Shown: one piece after another, positions 1-11,200 of the stretch
Layout of the letters: the number at the start of each line of letters is the position of its first letter
How positions within the stretch are numbered: the stretch's first letter is position 1
Source: Nephrocerus scutellatus
Lineage: Eukaryota > Arthropoda > Insecta > Diptera > Pipunculidae
Length of the DNA: 64,000 bases
Assembly: GCA_947095585.1 (NCBI GenBank)
Contig: OX352762.1
Location: 117,024,930-117,088,929, forward strand
Direction of reading: 5' to 3'
The notes under the pieces: model-generated
What the model was told of the DNA's origin: nothing
Seen by the model: the letters and a program-made list of their open reading frames with translations, nothing else
The model's database searches: none
Made by a program: the position numbers and the translations under genes

Positions 1-1131
1 GCCAGGTTGAAGAGGACGCAGGCCAGTCCATCCCCTTGTCGGAGCCCGTTATAGATGTTGAATGGACTTGATAATGATCCGGATATTTTTACTTGGCTTA
101 TAACATTGGTCATGGTCAACCTACATAGTCTTGTCATTTTATTTGGGATGCCGAATTCTCTCATGGCTTTATAAAGTTCTACACTATACTATCATAGACT
201 GCTTTAAAGTTTATAAAAATATGGTATGGTAAGTATTGAAACTCTAGAAATTTATCCTAAGGGTGTAAATCTGATCAGTTGTTGATTTGCCAGCGGTGAA
301 GCCACACTGGTATGGACCAATGATGACTTTAGCGCATGGGGCTATCCTGTCTTGAAGGATAGAGGATAAAATCTTATACGCGGTACTCAACAACGTTATA
401 CCACTATAATTGCTGCATTTTGTGATATCTCCCTTCTTATGTCTTCTGGCATAACTTCTTCTTCACATACTTGCACTATTATTTCATGAATTGCTTGGTG
501 TAATGTGGGGCCTCCTATTTTTTATCAGTTCCGCTGGGATCCCATCAGATCCCGGGGCCTTATTATTTTTGAGCCGATTTATCGCTCTGCTAACTTCCAC
601 TATGCTTGGTGGCGGCAGCATAGTATGATCTTCGGTCATTGGTGGAGCTTCCAATTCCTCAGTTAGCTGGCCATTTAGCAGTTCATAAAAGTGCTCTTCC
701 CATCGCTCTAAGATGCCTTTAAGATCGGCGATCAGATTACCCTCTTTGTCCTTGCAGTATGTGCAACGCGGTGTTTATTGCGTCATACCGCGGACCCTTT
801 GGTAGAACTTCCGCGCCTGGTGCGGTCCTTGCTCTCTGTACTGTTCCAGTTCACGGACGAGATTCTTCTCCCAGGCTGCTTTCTTTCGCCGGTGAACTAT
901 TTTTTCATATCTTCTGAGCTCTTTATATTCATCTTCGCGTGCCCGCGTTCTATGAGATTGTTGCATTGCTCGCAACATTCTTACGTTCAGTCGCTAGCTT
1001 ACATTCGTCATCGAACCAGTCGTTTCGATCTCTACGACTACTGCCTAAAATGGAGTCAGCAGTACTAATGACAGTATTTTTAAGGCGTGTCCATTTCTCT
1101 TCTACGCCCGACATCTCAGCCCCAGGACTTA

Positions 1132-2068
1132 GGGGAGACCGGGGATAGTAGACTCAAAATTTGCTTATCTGTTTTTTTTAAAAAAACTAAAAAAGATATC
1201 AAAACGAATCAAATGCCTTTTTATAAAACATATTTTTCGCTTTATAAAAAAAAATATGTCTTCTAAAATTAGCTAATTTTAAGACCCTATTTTATTTTAC
1301 ACAACGACCTCAAATGAGTCAAATAACCCCAGAACCGGGGTAATTTGGTTAAGGGTATGGGGTCAGTTGACTCTATTCTTATTTTCACCTTTTTGATAAT
1401 AAAACTATAGAAAATAGAATTACAAATCAATTTTATTTGAAACAAAAACTAAAAATAAAGAGTTTCAAGAGAGCTCAGCAATAGGGGTGGAAGGATGTTC
1501 CAACTTTTTCTGCTTAAATTTTTTAACATATCTTTGCATGGTTTTGTAAGGAACAGATCGTATATTTTTTTCTTTTCCAAGTATAAGCTGGCATGCACGC
1601 TCCAAAACAGTTTGTTCGGTTGCGCCTCTTGAGGTTTTCCTAACATATGTTCTCATTTTCCTAGAGTCAACTTACCCCGAAAAAAAAGTCAACTTACCCC
1701 GATCGGCCTGTCGGCACTCAATGATTTTTTTTTCGGTAGTAGGAAATAAAAACAACAAAAAGCTACCAGCTGTGATGATCACGAATATGCACTCGCTCTC
1801 TATCCTAAAAAAAATTTGACTTAAACACAAAAACCGCTGCGAAAAAAGAAAACGAAAAGAAAACAAAAAAATTACTCACGAAGGCAAAAATCTGTTTTTT
1901 CGCAATAAATCTCGAACGACGTCTGACTCTGACGAAAGACAATGGGAGACTAAGCAGGTAGCTGTGCTCGATGTAACAACAAGAACTAACATGAAAGAAA
2001 TTGTTTTGTTTTGAAGTTATTGGCGGTGAGTCTACTTGCCCCTGGGGCCAACTATCCCCGGTCTCCCC
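1132..2068. mobile_element. Pogo/Tc1-mariner-like non-autonomous DNA transposon with TA target duplication
   Basis: A 937-bp insertion in LINE copy A. Its ends are perfect 18-bp inverted repeats: left GGGGAGACCGGGGATAGT from 1132, right the reverse complement ending at 2068. The dinucleotide TA flanks both sides (1130-1131, 2069-2070). The homologous LINE copy at 44.87 kb shows the empty site, with a single TA between the same flanks. Inside the inverted repeats the right end has about 17 extra bases before a shared TAGACTCA block. Subterminal motifs such as GTCAACTTACCCCG recur (two near 1669-1702) and may be transposase sites. The interior keeps only a short helix-turn-helix reading frame and no DDE catalytic core, so it needs a transposase in trans. 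TA duplication plus a psq-type helix-turn-helix points to the pogo branch; other TA-duplicating groups are possible. Confidence 0.85.
1465..1656 (-). pseudogene. Truncated transposase N-terminus (psq-type helix-turn-helix)
   Basis: A 63-codon minus-strand frame inside the 937-bp transposon. It starts MRTYVRKTSRGAT and continues through a predicted helix pair ending in TMQRYVKKFKQ. The layout (basic MR-x-Y-x-RKT-xRG start, recognition helix ending in LQRYVKK) resembles the DNA-binding domain of pogo/jerky-like transposases of insects, known to bind terminal repeats. The family protein is several hundred residues with a DDE/D core; nothing of that core is present here. It could at most encode a DNA-binding fragment. 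Assignment rests on motif recall. Confidence 0.6.
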
Positions 2069-2290
2069 TACTCTCCGTGCATCTAGGGCGAGTCCTATCG
2101 CTTGACCGTAGTTGTTTCTGGTCTCTTCATTGCGAAGGGCAGCCGTGTTGACTCGAATCTGATTCGCGGATGCAGTCTTCCGTGATGATGCAATCCGGTA
2201 CATCTACTATGTTACGACTTTCAGTACGTTCGTACCGTCATCAGGTTCGGGTTGTGGCGGCGGTCTATCAATTGGAATATTGGAAAGCAT

Positions 2291-2463
2291 TGTTAGTTGA
2301 CGCCTGAACTAAAGCCGCCACCTATGTAAGTTTGTAAGCAAGATTTTCTATTTACTAAAGGCGTTCATTTTGTGGTCCAATAAGTGGTACCAATAAGTTA
2401 AATAAATTAAATAAATTATTAAAATAACGTATTTCCTGGACAATTATACTAAATACAAATTAT
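2291..2463. repeat. Direct repeat, left copy (LTR-like)
   Basis: About 170 bp beginning TGTTAGTTGA and ending in an AT-rich block with repeated AATAAATT. It recurs at 2652-2823 with roughly 90% identity by eye. TG at one edge and AATAAA-rich sequence near the other resemble a short LTR, but I find no primer binding site, purine tract or flanking duplication. It could be a miniature LTR element or a simple local duplication. Confidence 0.6.
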
Positions 2464-2651
2464 GATCTTTTTTGAGATAGCTAAGACGTGTTAGACATTA
2501 TAGGCATCAATGCTCTAATCCGCTGAGTTTTTGAACCTTACCAAAAGGGAAAGCATAGTAAGCGAAAGTATCGTATTAAATGGTGAACACGAGTGGATGG
2601 TGACCAACTGCAAAGGATAAGTGTGTGCAATTGAAAGCATCTGGAAATTCA

Positions 2652-2823
2652 TGTTAGTTGAGGCCTGAACTAAAGCCGCCACCTAAGTAGATTTTTAAGT
2701 AAGATTTTCTATTCACTTAAGGCGTTCATTTTGTGGTCCAATAAGTGTTACCAATAAATTAAATAAATTAAATAAATTATTAAAATTACTTATTAACTGG
2801 ACAATTACATTATCCAAATTATG
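2652..2823. repeat. Direct repeat, right copy (LTR-like)
   Basis: Second copy of the 2291-2463 repeat. Shared landmarks are TGTTAGTTGA, GCCTGAACTAAAGCCGCCAC, GCGTTCATTTTGTGGTCC and TGGACAATTA. The 188 bp between the copies match nothing else in the window. Confidence 0.6.
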
Positions 2824-2829
2824 GTACAT

Positions 2830-5205
2830 AAGAATGTGTAAACGTAAAGACCTTGCTTTCGATTTCATTTTTACAGAGAGGGGGAAAAATAATCAATTCA
2901 AACAAAACAAGAAAATTAGACGCTATACGAGACGTAATAATGCGCACCCAACTCGTCTTTCTCGAGTATCTAATAATTTGGCCTAAACATAGATTAGGCG
3001 GAGCGCAGACCATTACCGCATTTAGCCGCATAGCACACTAATCAAGTTTTCTAATCGATTTCTTTCATCTGAAACATTTTGCACAGTCAATGCTGAATGT
3101 CGGTCGTTAGTCGGTTAGTAGGAGCGAGTACGTACAAGTACATATCTACGACTATTAAACACATATATCTTTATGTATTGAATAAATTCAATAATTACGC
3201 TGGCACTAACATCGCACTTGGTTTGGGTGTGGGTATCCGTCCCTCCCCTACGCAACAACAAGTATACGAGTAATTGCTAACTCGATGCCGATATATGGGA
3301 ATGTTCTTTTGCGGCCAAACGCTCCGCTCGTGCGCACACACCGGCCGGACTTGTTACTGATAATGCCATCTAAACTGAAAAGACAATCGAGTTCTATGCT
3401 ACCCTCAGCTGGTTATTTTTCTCTCCAAATCTAATCAATATTGAAAATGAAAGTACATATCGAATACATATCGCAAACGGACGTCTTTTTTATGGGTTTC
3501 CTCTTTAATGTCGATGGTGGAACGGAGGGTGTTGCTGTTAGGAATGGTAAATAAAAAACTTAGTTCTTGCAACTGTCAAACAGGTTTACTTTTATTCAGT
3601 TTATAGTGTTTTTTATGACCAATTTTTTGCGCTAAAAAGTACTAAAGATTTGTTCAAACATTTTAATACGCGGGTTGAATTTCGATAAATTTTTTTCTCA
3701 TTAATTACTTTCAGGATTTACTTTTTCTTCTTCTTCTTTTTATTAATAATTCTGGTGAGATTTGTTTCAGTTACTAATATATTCGTTTTGTTTAATTTTT
3801 ACTACAAAAGTTAATTGAAGTTTTTACCGGCTAATACTCTTACTCTAATATTTTATCTCCGTATTTGAATGTAAAACCGTGGTCAGGTGCGGTGTGGGCC
3901 TTCCGGACATTAACATTTGGTGCAGGATGACAAGATTCAGAAATCAGAAGTAGAACCTCTATGCAACCATAAACTCGACTATGTTGCACTGTAACCAAAG
4001 CAGTATATACGAGTGTGCCTCTTAGTAAAAGCTTCCAACGATATTCTTACTTTAAGAAAAAAAAATATATAAATAAAAATATAAGAGCCTTTGTGAAGAT
4101 GATGACACTAGATAAATCATTGAAACACCGAATTCCAGTGCAAGACATATTGGCTTTATGTTATTCATATCAGCTTCTTTAAAAATTTGTTATGCTATTC
4201 ACTACCTGTTGAACTATTAGTCTTTATTGTAAACTTAGAAATAGGTGGTCTATATGGTCCGGCTTATGTTTTTCTCTCTTCCTAGAATCTTTGCTTTGAA
4301 GACAGTCTAAGAGTCTTCGTTCACTGTCTTTTTTTTTATTTCTTTTCATTGGAGGTGGTTGCATATTTCAAAATTTAAAGTTTCCTCCTCATGATTCCTC
4401 CGTCACGACATGTTTTGGTTGTCTCTTCGATATTTGACGTTGTTGGCCGAAGTGAACGTGTATCGCGAAGAAACTCTTAGTGAATAGCCCATTGCCAATT
4501 GCTATATGTCTGTGCCGTACCAGTTCCTCCTTTGAGAATTTAAGTAACTTGAGGTGTTTGTTGTAAGAATCTTGTAGATTCTTCCACTTGCTTTTTACAG
4601 CATCACCTGTTAAACATACCTGTTGAACTATTATGGTTTTAAATTTATTGATGTCTTCATTGTGAACTAAAGGAAGACTAAGAATCTCGGCTGGTCTATA
4701 TTCTCGACCACATCAGCCTTGGTTGTCTTAGCTCACTACTCACTTCAGTGACCACGAACCATCCCCAAGCCCCACCCAATCAAAGCTATCAACCCCATAC
4801 CCCTAGAGCTGTCTTACCAACACTACTCATCTCAGTGACCACGGAAACTGTATAATAAATAAATACTAATTAAGTTCTCTGTTTTATATATAGATACAAA
4901 TAAGCCCATTTGGGGTCAGTATGCTTGGCAGGTACCACAACTCCAAACCCTAAAATCGAATAACCTCCGCCTTATTTACCACAATCATTTTAGCCAAAAA
5001 AATTGTAAAATCGTACTTTCCATTCATCAGTTAAGCTAAGAAAATCCCACATCCAACACGATGGATATTTTTTTTCGTTTTTTAGGCTCCATTCCATGAA
5101 ACATCGATAAAACATATTCTTGAGGTATCTTCGGGTAAATAATGCTTCTTGTTAAACGACGTTTTGCGTACTGCACAAGTGACTCACTGACACTAAGAAT
5201 TATAG
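2830..5205. other. Intergenic or intronic DNA, no gene recognised
   Basis: AT-rich single-copy-looking sequence. Only short frames below 100 codons without recognisable motifs occur. Around 4,196-4,260 and 4,613-4,675 the phrase CCTGTTGAACTATTA is shared, hinting at an old repeat. I see no promoter, tRNA or element ends. Confidence 0.5.
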
Positions 5206-5285
5206 CGATTCGTGGCTTACCGGTTAGAGGGATGGGTGCAAAAAAAATCAGATGTTGAAGTCTCGGGTTCAAATCTGCCTTTAAT
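5206..5285 (+). repeat. tRNA-like unit with A-box and B-box (SINE head or tRNA relic)
   Basis: TGGCTTACCGG (5212-5222) fits the RNA polymerase III A box and GGGTTCAAATC (5265-5275) fits the B box. The spacing is about 53 bp, slightly long for a tRNA. No proper acceptor stem is visible. It is a different unit from the SINE family found at seven other sites here. It could be a degenerate tRNA or the head of another SINE. Confidence 0.35.
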
Positions 5286-5339
5286 CTTTTCAGTATTGAA
5301 TTGGAAAACAGGTTCAAGCCGCAAATAGTCTTTTAAAAA

Positions 5340-6560
5340 CTTTTATTTAATTCGACTTAGTCTGTCGACTTATTTGAGGTCCTTTTTAACTACCTTTCAC
5401 TTGACCTAGGAGGTGCTGCTTTCATGAGCAGCTCAGTGTCATGGGCAACTACTGAGATCCCGCGTTAGATATGTGTCGAGAGTCACGTGTAGCGGGTGTA
5501 GGGTATTTCTGAGATCCAGCGTGTGCCACGAATCACGTGTGATGCGTGGAATATGGGTGAATCTTAAAAATAGACTCCATCGCGTCGACTTCTTTGAGGT
5601 CCTATTTAACCTCGTTTCGCATGACCTAGAGAGTTGAATTTTTGTGAGTAGGTTAGTCTCATCGTGTGTTTTTGAGATCCAGCGTAACATGCGTACCACG
5701 AGTCGCGTTGGGCGCGTGTAATGCGTGGAAGGTGGGTGAATCTATGAAATAGAATAGAGAGCTGAATTTTTGTGAGTGGCTTAGTCTCAAAGGGTATTTT
5801 TGAGATCCAGCATGTGATGCGTGCCACGAGTCTCGTGTGGCGCGTGTGATGCGTTGAAAATGGGTGAATCTATGAAATGGACCCCATCGCGTTGACTTCT
5901 TTGAGGTCATATTAAACCACATTTCACACGATCTAGAGAGCCGAATTTTTGTGAGTAGCTTTGTTACAAAAGGTATTTCTGAAATCCAGCTTGTGATACG
6001 TGTCACGAGTCGCGTGCGGCAGGTGTGATGCATGGAAAGTGCAAGGAAATGGAAGGGAAATAGACCCCATCGCATTGACTTCTTTGAAGTCCTATTTAAC
6101 CACGTTTCACATGACCTAGAGAGCCGAATTTTTATTAGTAGCTTAGCCTCAGAATGTATTTTTGAAATCCAGCGTGTGATGCGTATCACGAGCTGCGCGT
6201 GTGATACGTGAAAGTGGATGAATTCTTAAAATAGACCCCATCGCGTCGACTTTTTTGAGGTCCTATTTAACCACATTTCATACGACCTAGAGAGCTGTCA
6301 TTTTGTCAGCAACTCAGTTTCATATCACTTGTGATACGTGTCGTGAGTTGCATACGCATATCAGGTGCAGAAAAGTGTTTTTTTTTCGACTTTCTATAGG
6401 TCCTTTTTAACCAACTTTGACACGTCCCATAGAGCTAAAGTTTTGTACGAGTGTGGCGCGTGGTATGCGTGTGATGCGTGCAGCTTCTGTCTCGATGTAT
6501 ACATAAGAAGTTTTGTTTTACATTCAGTTGTTTTGATTTTATTTCAATATCTGAATATCT
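5340..6560. repeat. Satellite-like tandem array, monomer about 175-180 bp
   Basis: At least six head-to-tail units. The landmark GACTTCTTTGAGGTCCTATT or a close variant occurs near 5367, 5587, 5893, 6075, 6250 and 6388. Each unit has a stretch of GTG-ATGCGTG words, then this landmark, then TTTCACACGACCTAGAGAGC and TTTTTGTGAGTAGCTTAGTC. Spacing between neighbours is 175-181 bp in the best part and shifts to 140-306 bp elsewhere through indels and partial units. All long frames reported across it are by-products of the repeat. One homologous unit lies inside a small inverted-repeat element at 36.07-36.30 kb. Confidence 0.85.
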
Positions 6561-8048
6561 CTTAAGGTTTCGGTTTTTTGGTATTGTGTATAACACTCGT
6601 ATTTAGCTGAATAAAGATAAAGAAATAACAATTTTTATATTTACCACGCTAACTAATTCAACGCTTTTGACTGTAGAGTTTTAGTATAATAATTTTTTTA
6701 TTTTTTTTTATTAATGTTTACATAAGGAAACAAGAACACATAACCAAATATTTATATATCCGCTAGCTGCTGATTATAACGTTTAATTTCTGTTATCTCT
6801 TTGTGCATAGTCGTGACCGAAAGAATAAAATTCAATTTTATACTATGAGATATAAGCAAATCAAGTATACTGAGTAAAATGAAATTACGTGGAACAGATA
6901 GAGGAGCAACAATAAAATCATAAACATATGTAGTTTTGAAATGAAAAAGAAATTCTACCTCTTCTATCATAATTGGCTATATTGTCTACATCTATTTGAT
7001 GTATATCTTTATATTAAGAGTAATGTTTATTAAATCTGATTATAATGCCATGATAGACATAAACATTCTCCTATTGCAGAATATGCAGCTGGTCACATAC
7101 TGGTGGACAATTATCTATTTAAGGATAAAAGGTTTTTTGTGTTAAACGACAACTGAATTTCTTGTGTTTTCAGATGTTAGTTACTAGTAGTTAGGTACTT
7201 AGTTTCGGATGTTTTATTTTACATTATAGATTGATTGGTGCCAACACATTACCAAGGATGGCGATGACACATATTACAAGTAATGAGCTGTGGACCACTG
7301 CATAGCAACACAAACCAATATAGCAAATAGTCGATAGCCAAAAGCAACGCAACACACCAACCCCTGGTCAATCGTCTGACGACGACGTCAGTTGTTCTAA
7401 GAATGACAACAAGTTTCCTGCTACTCTTGTACTCGATTCGATTGACGCCAGTCACACTACATGCTAGATGCTACGCCACAGGACATTCGATGATGCGACG
7501 ACAATGCTACTCTTTTCCTTGAAGATAATTACAATAATTCATTCGATTTCTGTTGTATTCGTTGACGATATAATTTGCTACTGATGTTATTAGTAACGCT
7601 TACGGGTAAGTGGAGCCAATAGCACATTTTCACACATTATAGAAGGTATAATTTTGTTATATAACTCTCATGTACATAATACATATGTGTTTAACAGCAT
7701 AGCGTAGCGAACAAAATTTCATAGCATTTCTATTAATGTTCCTAATACCCCAGCATGCCAAATGTTTAATTGATTGGAAATTTTCATTATTCGTATTTAA
7801 TATTTGACGTCAACATATTTTGATGAGCACCATTTGATATGTGTCGTCACTTGACCGCCGTCACAAGTCATTAGACTCTAGTCCGACCCACGTGCAAAAA
7901 TTGTGAGTAATTTTCTACAAGTGATGACAATGGTGTCGTATATCTTTTCCAGATAGATAGATAGAGTATTAATAGAATTTACCAACCCACATTGCTCCCA
8001 CGCAAATACCTTTCACTTCCGATCGTTATTTTAAGTCATTAGACATAA
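6561..8048. other. Intergenic or intronic DNA, no gene recognised
   Basis: AT-rich sequence with no credible coding frame. It includes a short GATA-type microsatellite (AGATAGATAGATAGAG near 7954). The 68-codon frame at 7249-7455 has no recognisable motif. The LTR retrotransposon target site ends this stretch. Confidence 0.5.
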
Positions 8049-8052
8049 AAGG

Positions 8053-8252
8053 TGTAAGACTCAATGGCACCAAATAATAAAACACACAATTCTTTTTTGT
8101 TTCCGTTTCAATTATATTGAGTTCGATGTTGATTCGTTTAGTGCTAAACAAGAACTGACTCTTCTACTAAAAGCCATGACAAACTTAAGATATCAGACTA
8201 CTTACACTACCGGCAGCTCCTTTTGTCTCTTTCTATTTACAGTGTTGCCACA
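8053..8252 (-). repeat. 3' long terminal repeat of the retrotransposon
   Basis: 200 bp, TG...CA on the minus strand, 199 of 200 positions identical to the LTR at 12930-13129. The last 16 codons of the Gag-Pol frame lie inside it. Confidence 0.95.
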
Positions 8253-11200
8253 ATTCGGCCGTCCTGACATGAAATCGTCCCGATTGACCTTAGACCGCTT
8301 ATAATTGACTTCTAAATAGGGTTTCAAATTTGCCACCTCCCATATTCCTGTATAAGGTATCTGACTTAGTTGAAATCCCTCTACATCCTTCAGTAAATAT
8401 CGGTCGTTTGGTAAAACCTTATTTACTTCATACGGCCCTTTGAATTTTGGGATTATTTTTTTACATACCCCTGGTTGACTGACATAATTCTTTATCATGA
8501 CGTAATCTCCTACCATATATGTTTTACAAACCCTATTTCGATCTTTTAATTGCTTATTATAATTTTGATTTTTTATAATTTGACCTACTGCAGCTTTTCG
8601 TATGTTCACCAAATCCCTAACTTCTTTATGGTCATCAATTTCTTCTAATTTTTCTTTTAATGGGTCAATCACTACTCCTCTTTGGTTAACCCCGAAAAGC
8701 AATCGACTTGCACATGTGCCCGTACTTTTGTGAATGGTATTGTTCATTGCAAATTCGATTTTTGGCAAAACCTTGTCCAATGTCAACACCGTACCACCAC
8801 TCGTCATTTTGGCTAGCATCGGTGCCAAGCTTCTATTTACGCGTTCCACCTGCCCGTTAGCTTGAGGCGAACCTGTAGCAATCTTGACATGCCGTACATT
8901 ATTATCCTTCAAGAACTCTTCGAAAGCTTTTGAGGTAAAAGCACTTCCTCTATCAGAAACCATTACTTTAGGTCTACTATATACACAGAAATAAGTCTTT
9001 AAACAGGCTAAAACTTCATGAGTACCAGTGGAGCGCACTGCATACAGCTTAGTAAATTTCGAAAAGGCATCTATAACTAAAAAAACATATTTCTTCTTTG
9101 ATTCCTTAAGGGATACCGGGCCGAAATGATCTACATGGATCGTATCGAAAGGCTCATCCCCTTTTGGTATATTGTGCAAGAGTCCTTCGTGTTTCCCAGC
9201 CTTTGACGAGAATACTATGCACTTTAAGCAATTAGTTATGTAATCTCGGATTTTATTTCTCATTTTTGGAAACCAATATGATTTCATCAAAGCATCCAAT
9301 ACTTTTTCGCTTCCTACATGCCCCATTTCATCATGATATTTATTTAGTACACCCCTTTCCATACTTTTTGGAACGTAAAAGAGAATATTCTGTCCTACTT
9401 TCCTATAAATCAAACCATTTCGCATTTCATATAAACTGTCTTCTTTTTGTTGTAATCGTTCTCTAATCTTTTTTATATCATCATCTTTGTTTTGACAAAT
9501 CGACAAGTTTTGTTCGAAAGTATTTTCTTCTAACACTAATATATTAGTCGTCCGACTGAGTGCATCTACGTGTTGCATCCTATTTCCATTCCTATGTTCT
9601 AAAACATATTCATAGTTTTGTAAATCGAGAGCCCATCTGGCGATCCTAGGATTTATTTCTTTTTTATTTAACGTAAGCGTAAGAGAATTACAATCCGTAA
9701 CAATCTTGAATTTTAAACCATGTAAATATATTCTAAACCGCTGGAGTGCATAAATAATCGCGAGTGTCTCTAGTTCAAAACTATGATATTTGGATTCACA
9801 ATCTGTCGTTCGTTTGGAAAAGTAAAATACAGGATGGAATTTTTCATCCTTTTTCTTCTGCAAGAGAATTGCCCCGAATCCTAACGAACTAGCGTCACAG
9901 TGAAGTTCTGTCTCGTCTTTTGGATCGTAGATAGCTAATATGGGCGATTCCACCAATTTCTGTTTTAAAACTTCAAATGTTTTGACCTCATTCGCTTCAA
10001 ATTTAAACTTAGCGTTCTTTCGAATCAATTTATACAAAGGCTCGGCTAACAAAGAAAATCCTTTAATAAATCTTCTAAAGTAGGAACAAAGACCTAAAAA
10101 GCTATGCACTTCCTTAACACACTGTGGTGTCGGAAAGTTTTTTACGGATTCAATACCCTTTTCATCAGGTCGTATACCAGATTTTGAAATCGTGTACCCC
10201 AAGTACCGAATCTCTGATTCAAAAAATCGGCACTTATCATTTCGAATTTCCAAATTGTTTTTGATTAACTTTTCAAAAACGGCATTTAGAATATTCAGAT
10301 GTTCCTCAACCGATTCCGTGGCCACCATAATGTCATCCAGATAAATTGCTATTTTCCCTTCTCGAATAAGATCTTCGAATACTTCATTAATGAAGCGCTG
10401 GAATGTTGAAGGAGCATTCCTTAGCCCAAATGGCATTCTTAAAAATTCATATTGCCCCAACGGAGTTACGAATGATGTATATTTGATTGATTCTTCATCC
10501 ATTTTAACATGATAAAATGCACTCTTTAAGTCTAACAATGAAAAAACATTTTTATTGGCTAATCTATCAACTAAATCGTCAATTAATGGTAACGGATAAT
10601 TGTCTTTCAGAGTCATCTTATTTAACGTTCGATAATCGACACACAGCCGAATATCACCAGTTTTCTTTTTTACTAAAACGATGGGAGATGCGTATTCTGA
10701 CTTACTTGGCCTAATAACTTTTGTTTTCATTAGCTCATCTAAAATATTCTGTACCTTTTCTTTCTCTAAATAAGATAACCTTCTAGGAGGGCAATGGAAA
10801 GGCTTTTCGTTTGTCAATCTAAGCCTCATTTTATATTCGGTCTCAGGTAATGCAGGACGTTCACAGTACATATAATTCTTAAACATTTCATAAAATTCTT
10901 TTTTTGAATCTACAGATATGTTTTTAATATTAATATCTAACGAATCTGATCCACTCTCTTTTGTTTCTAAGTTAATATTCATTAAGTCATAACACTCTTT
11001 TTCGTAAATATTTTCAAACCCTACTTCATATTCTTTTCCTTCAATATCATCGTTTTTAAAGTTACAATATTCGTTTTCATGTTTTCTTTTGTCTTTCATT
11101 TGTAATGTATTATTTTCTTTTTTAACTAGCTTCAAATTAGCAAGTTTTAAAAAGTCTGTACCTAATACAGCTGCAAACTGCATCGTATTGTTTTTTACCA

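Larger units (their letters stand above)
1..2265 (-). mobile_element. RTE-like non-LTR retrotransposon (LINE) relic, copy A
   Basis: Degenerate minus-strand LINE copy covering the linker after the endonuclease and the first half of the reverse transcriptase. In translation I see a basic linker (HRRKKAAWEKNL, then ARKFYQRVRGM, at 775-978), the pre-RT motif NNKAPGSDGIPAEL near 530-590, the fingers segment (STAYKILSSIL, STTDQIYTLR) around 250-400, and RQGDGLACVLFNL at the window edge, so the element runs off the left side. Stops and frameshifts break it throughout, so it is a pseudogene. It is closely related to copies at 43.7-45.1, 46.8-48.5 and 56.7-57.9 kb. Bases 1132-2068 are a younger DNA transposon inserted into it; the LINE resumes at 2071. 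Clade (RTE/BovB-like) is inferred from motif style, not from a tree. Confidence 0.8.

Noticed and set aside
5659..6189. 176-codon frame in the satellite array
   Set aside because: Its period follows the 175-180 bp monomer, and the protein has no domain.
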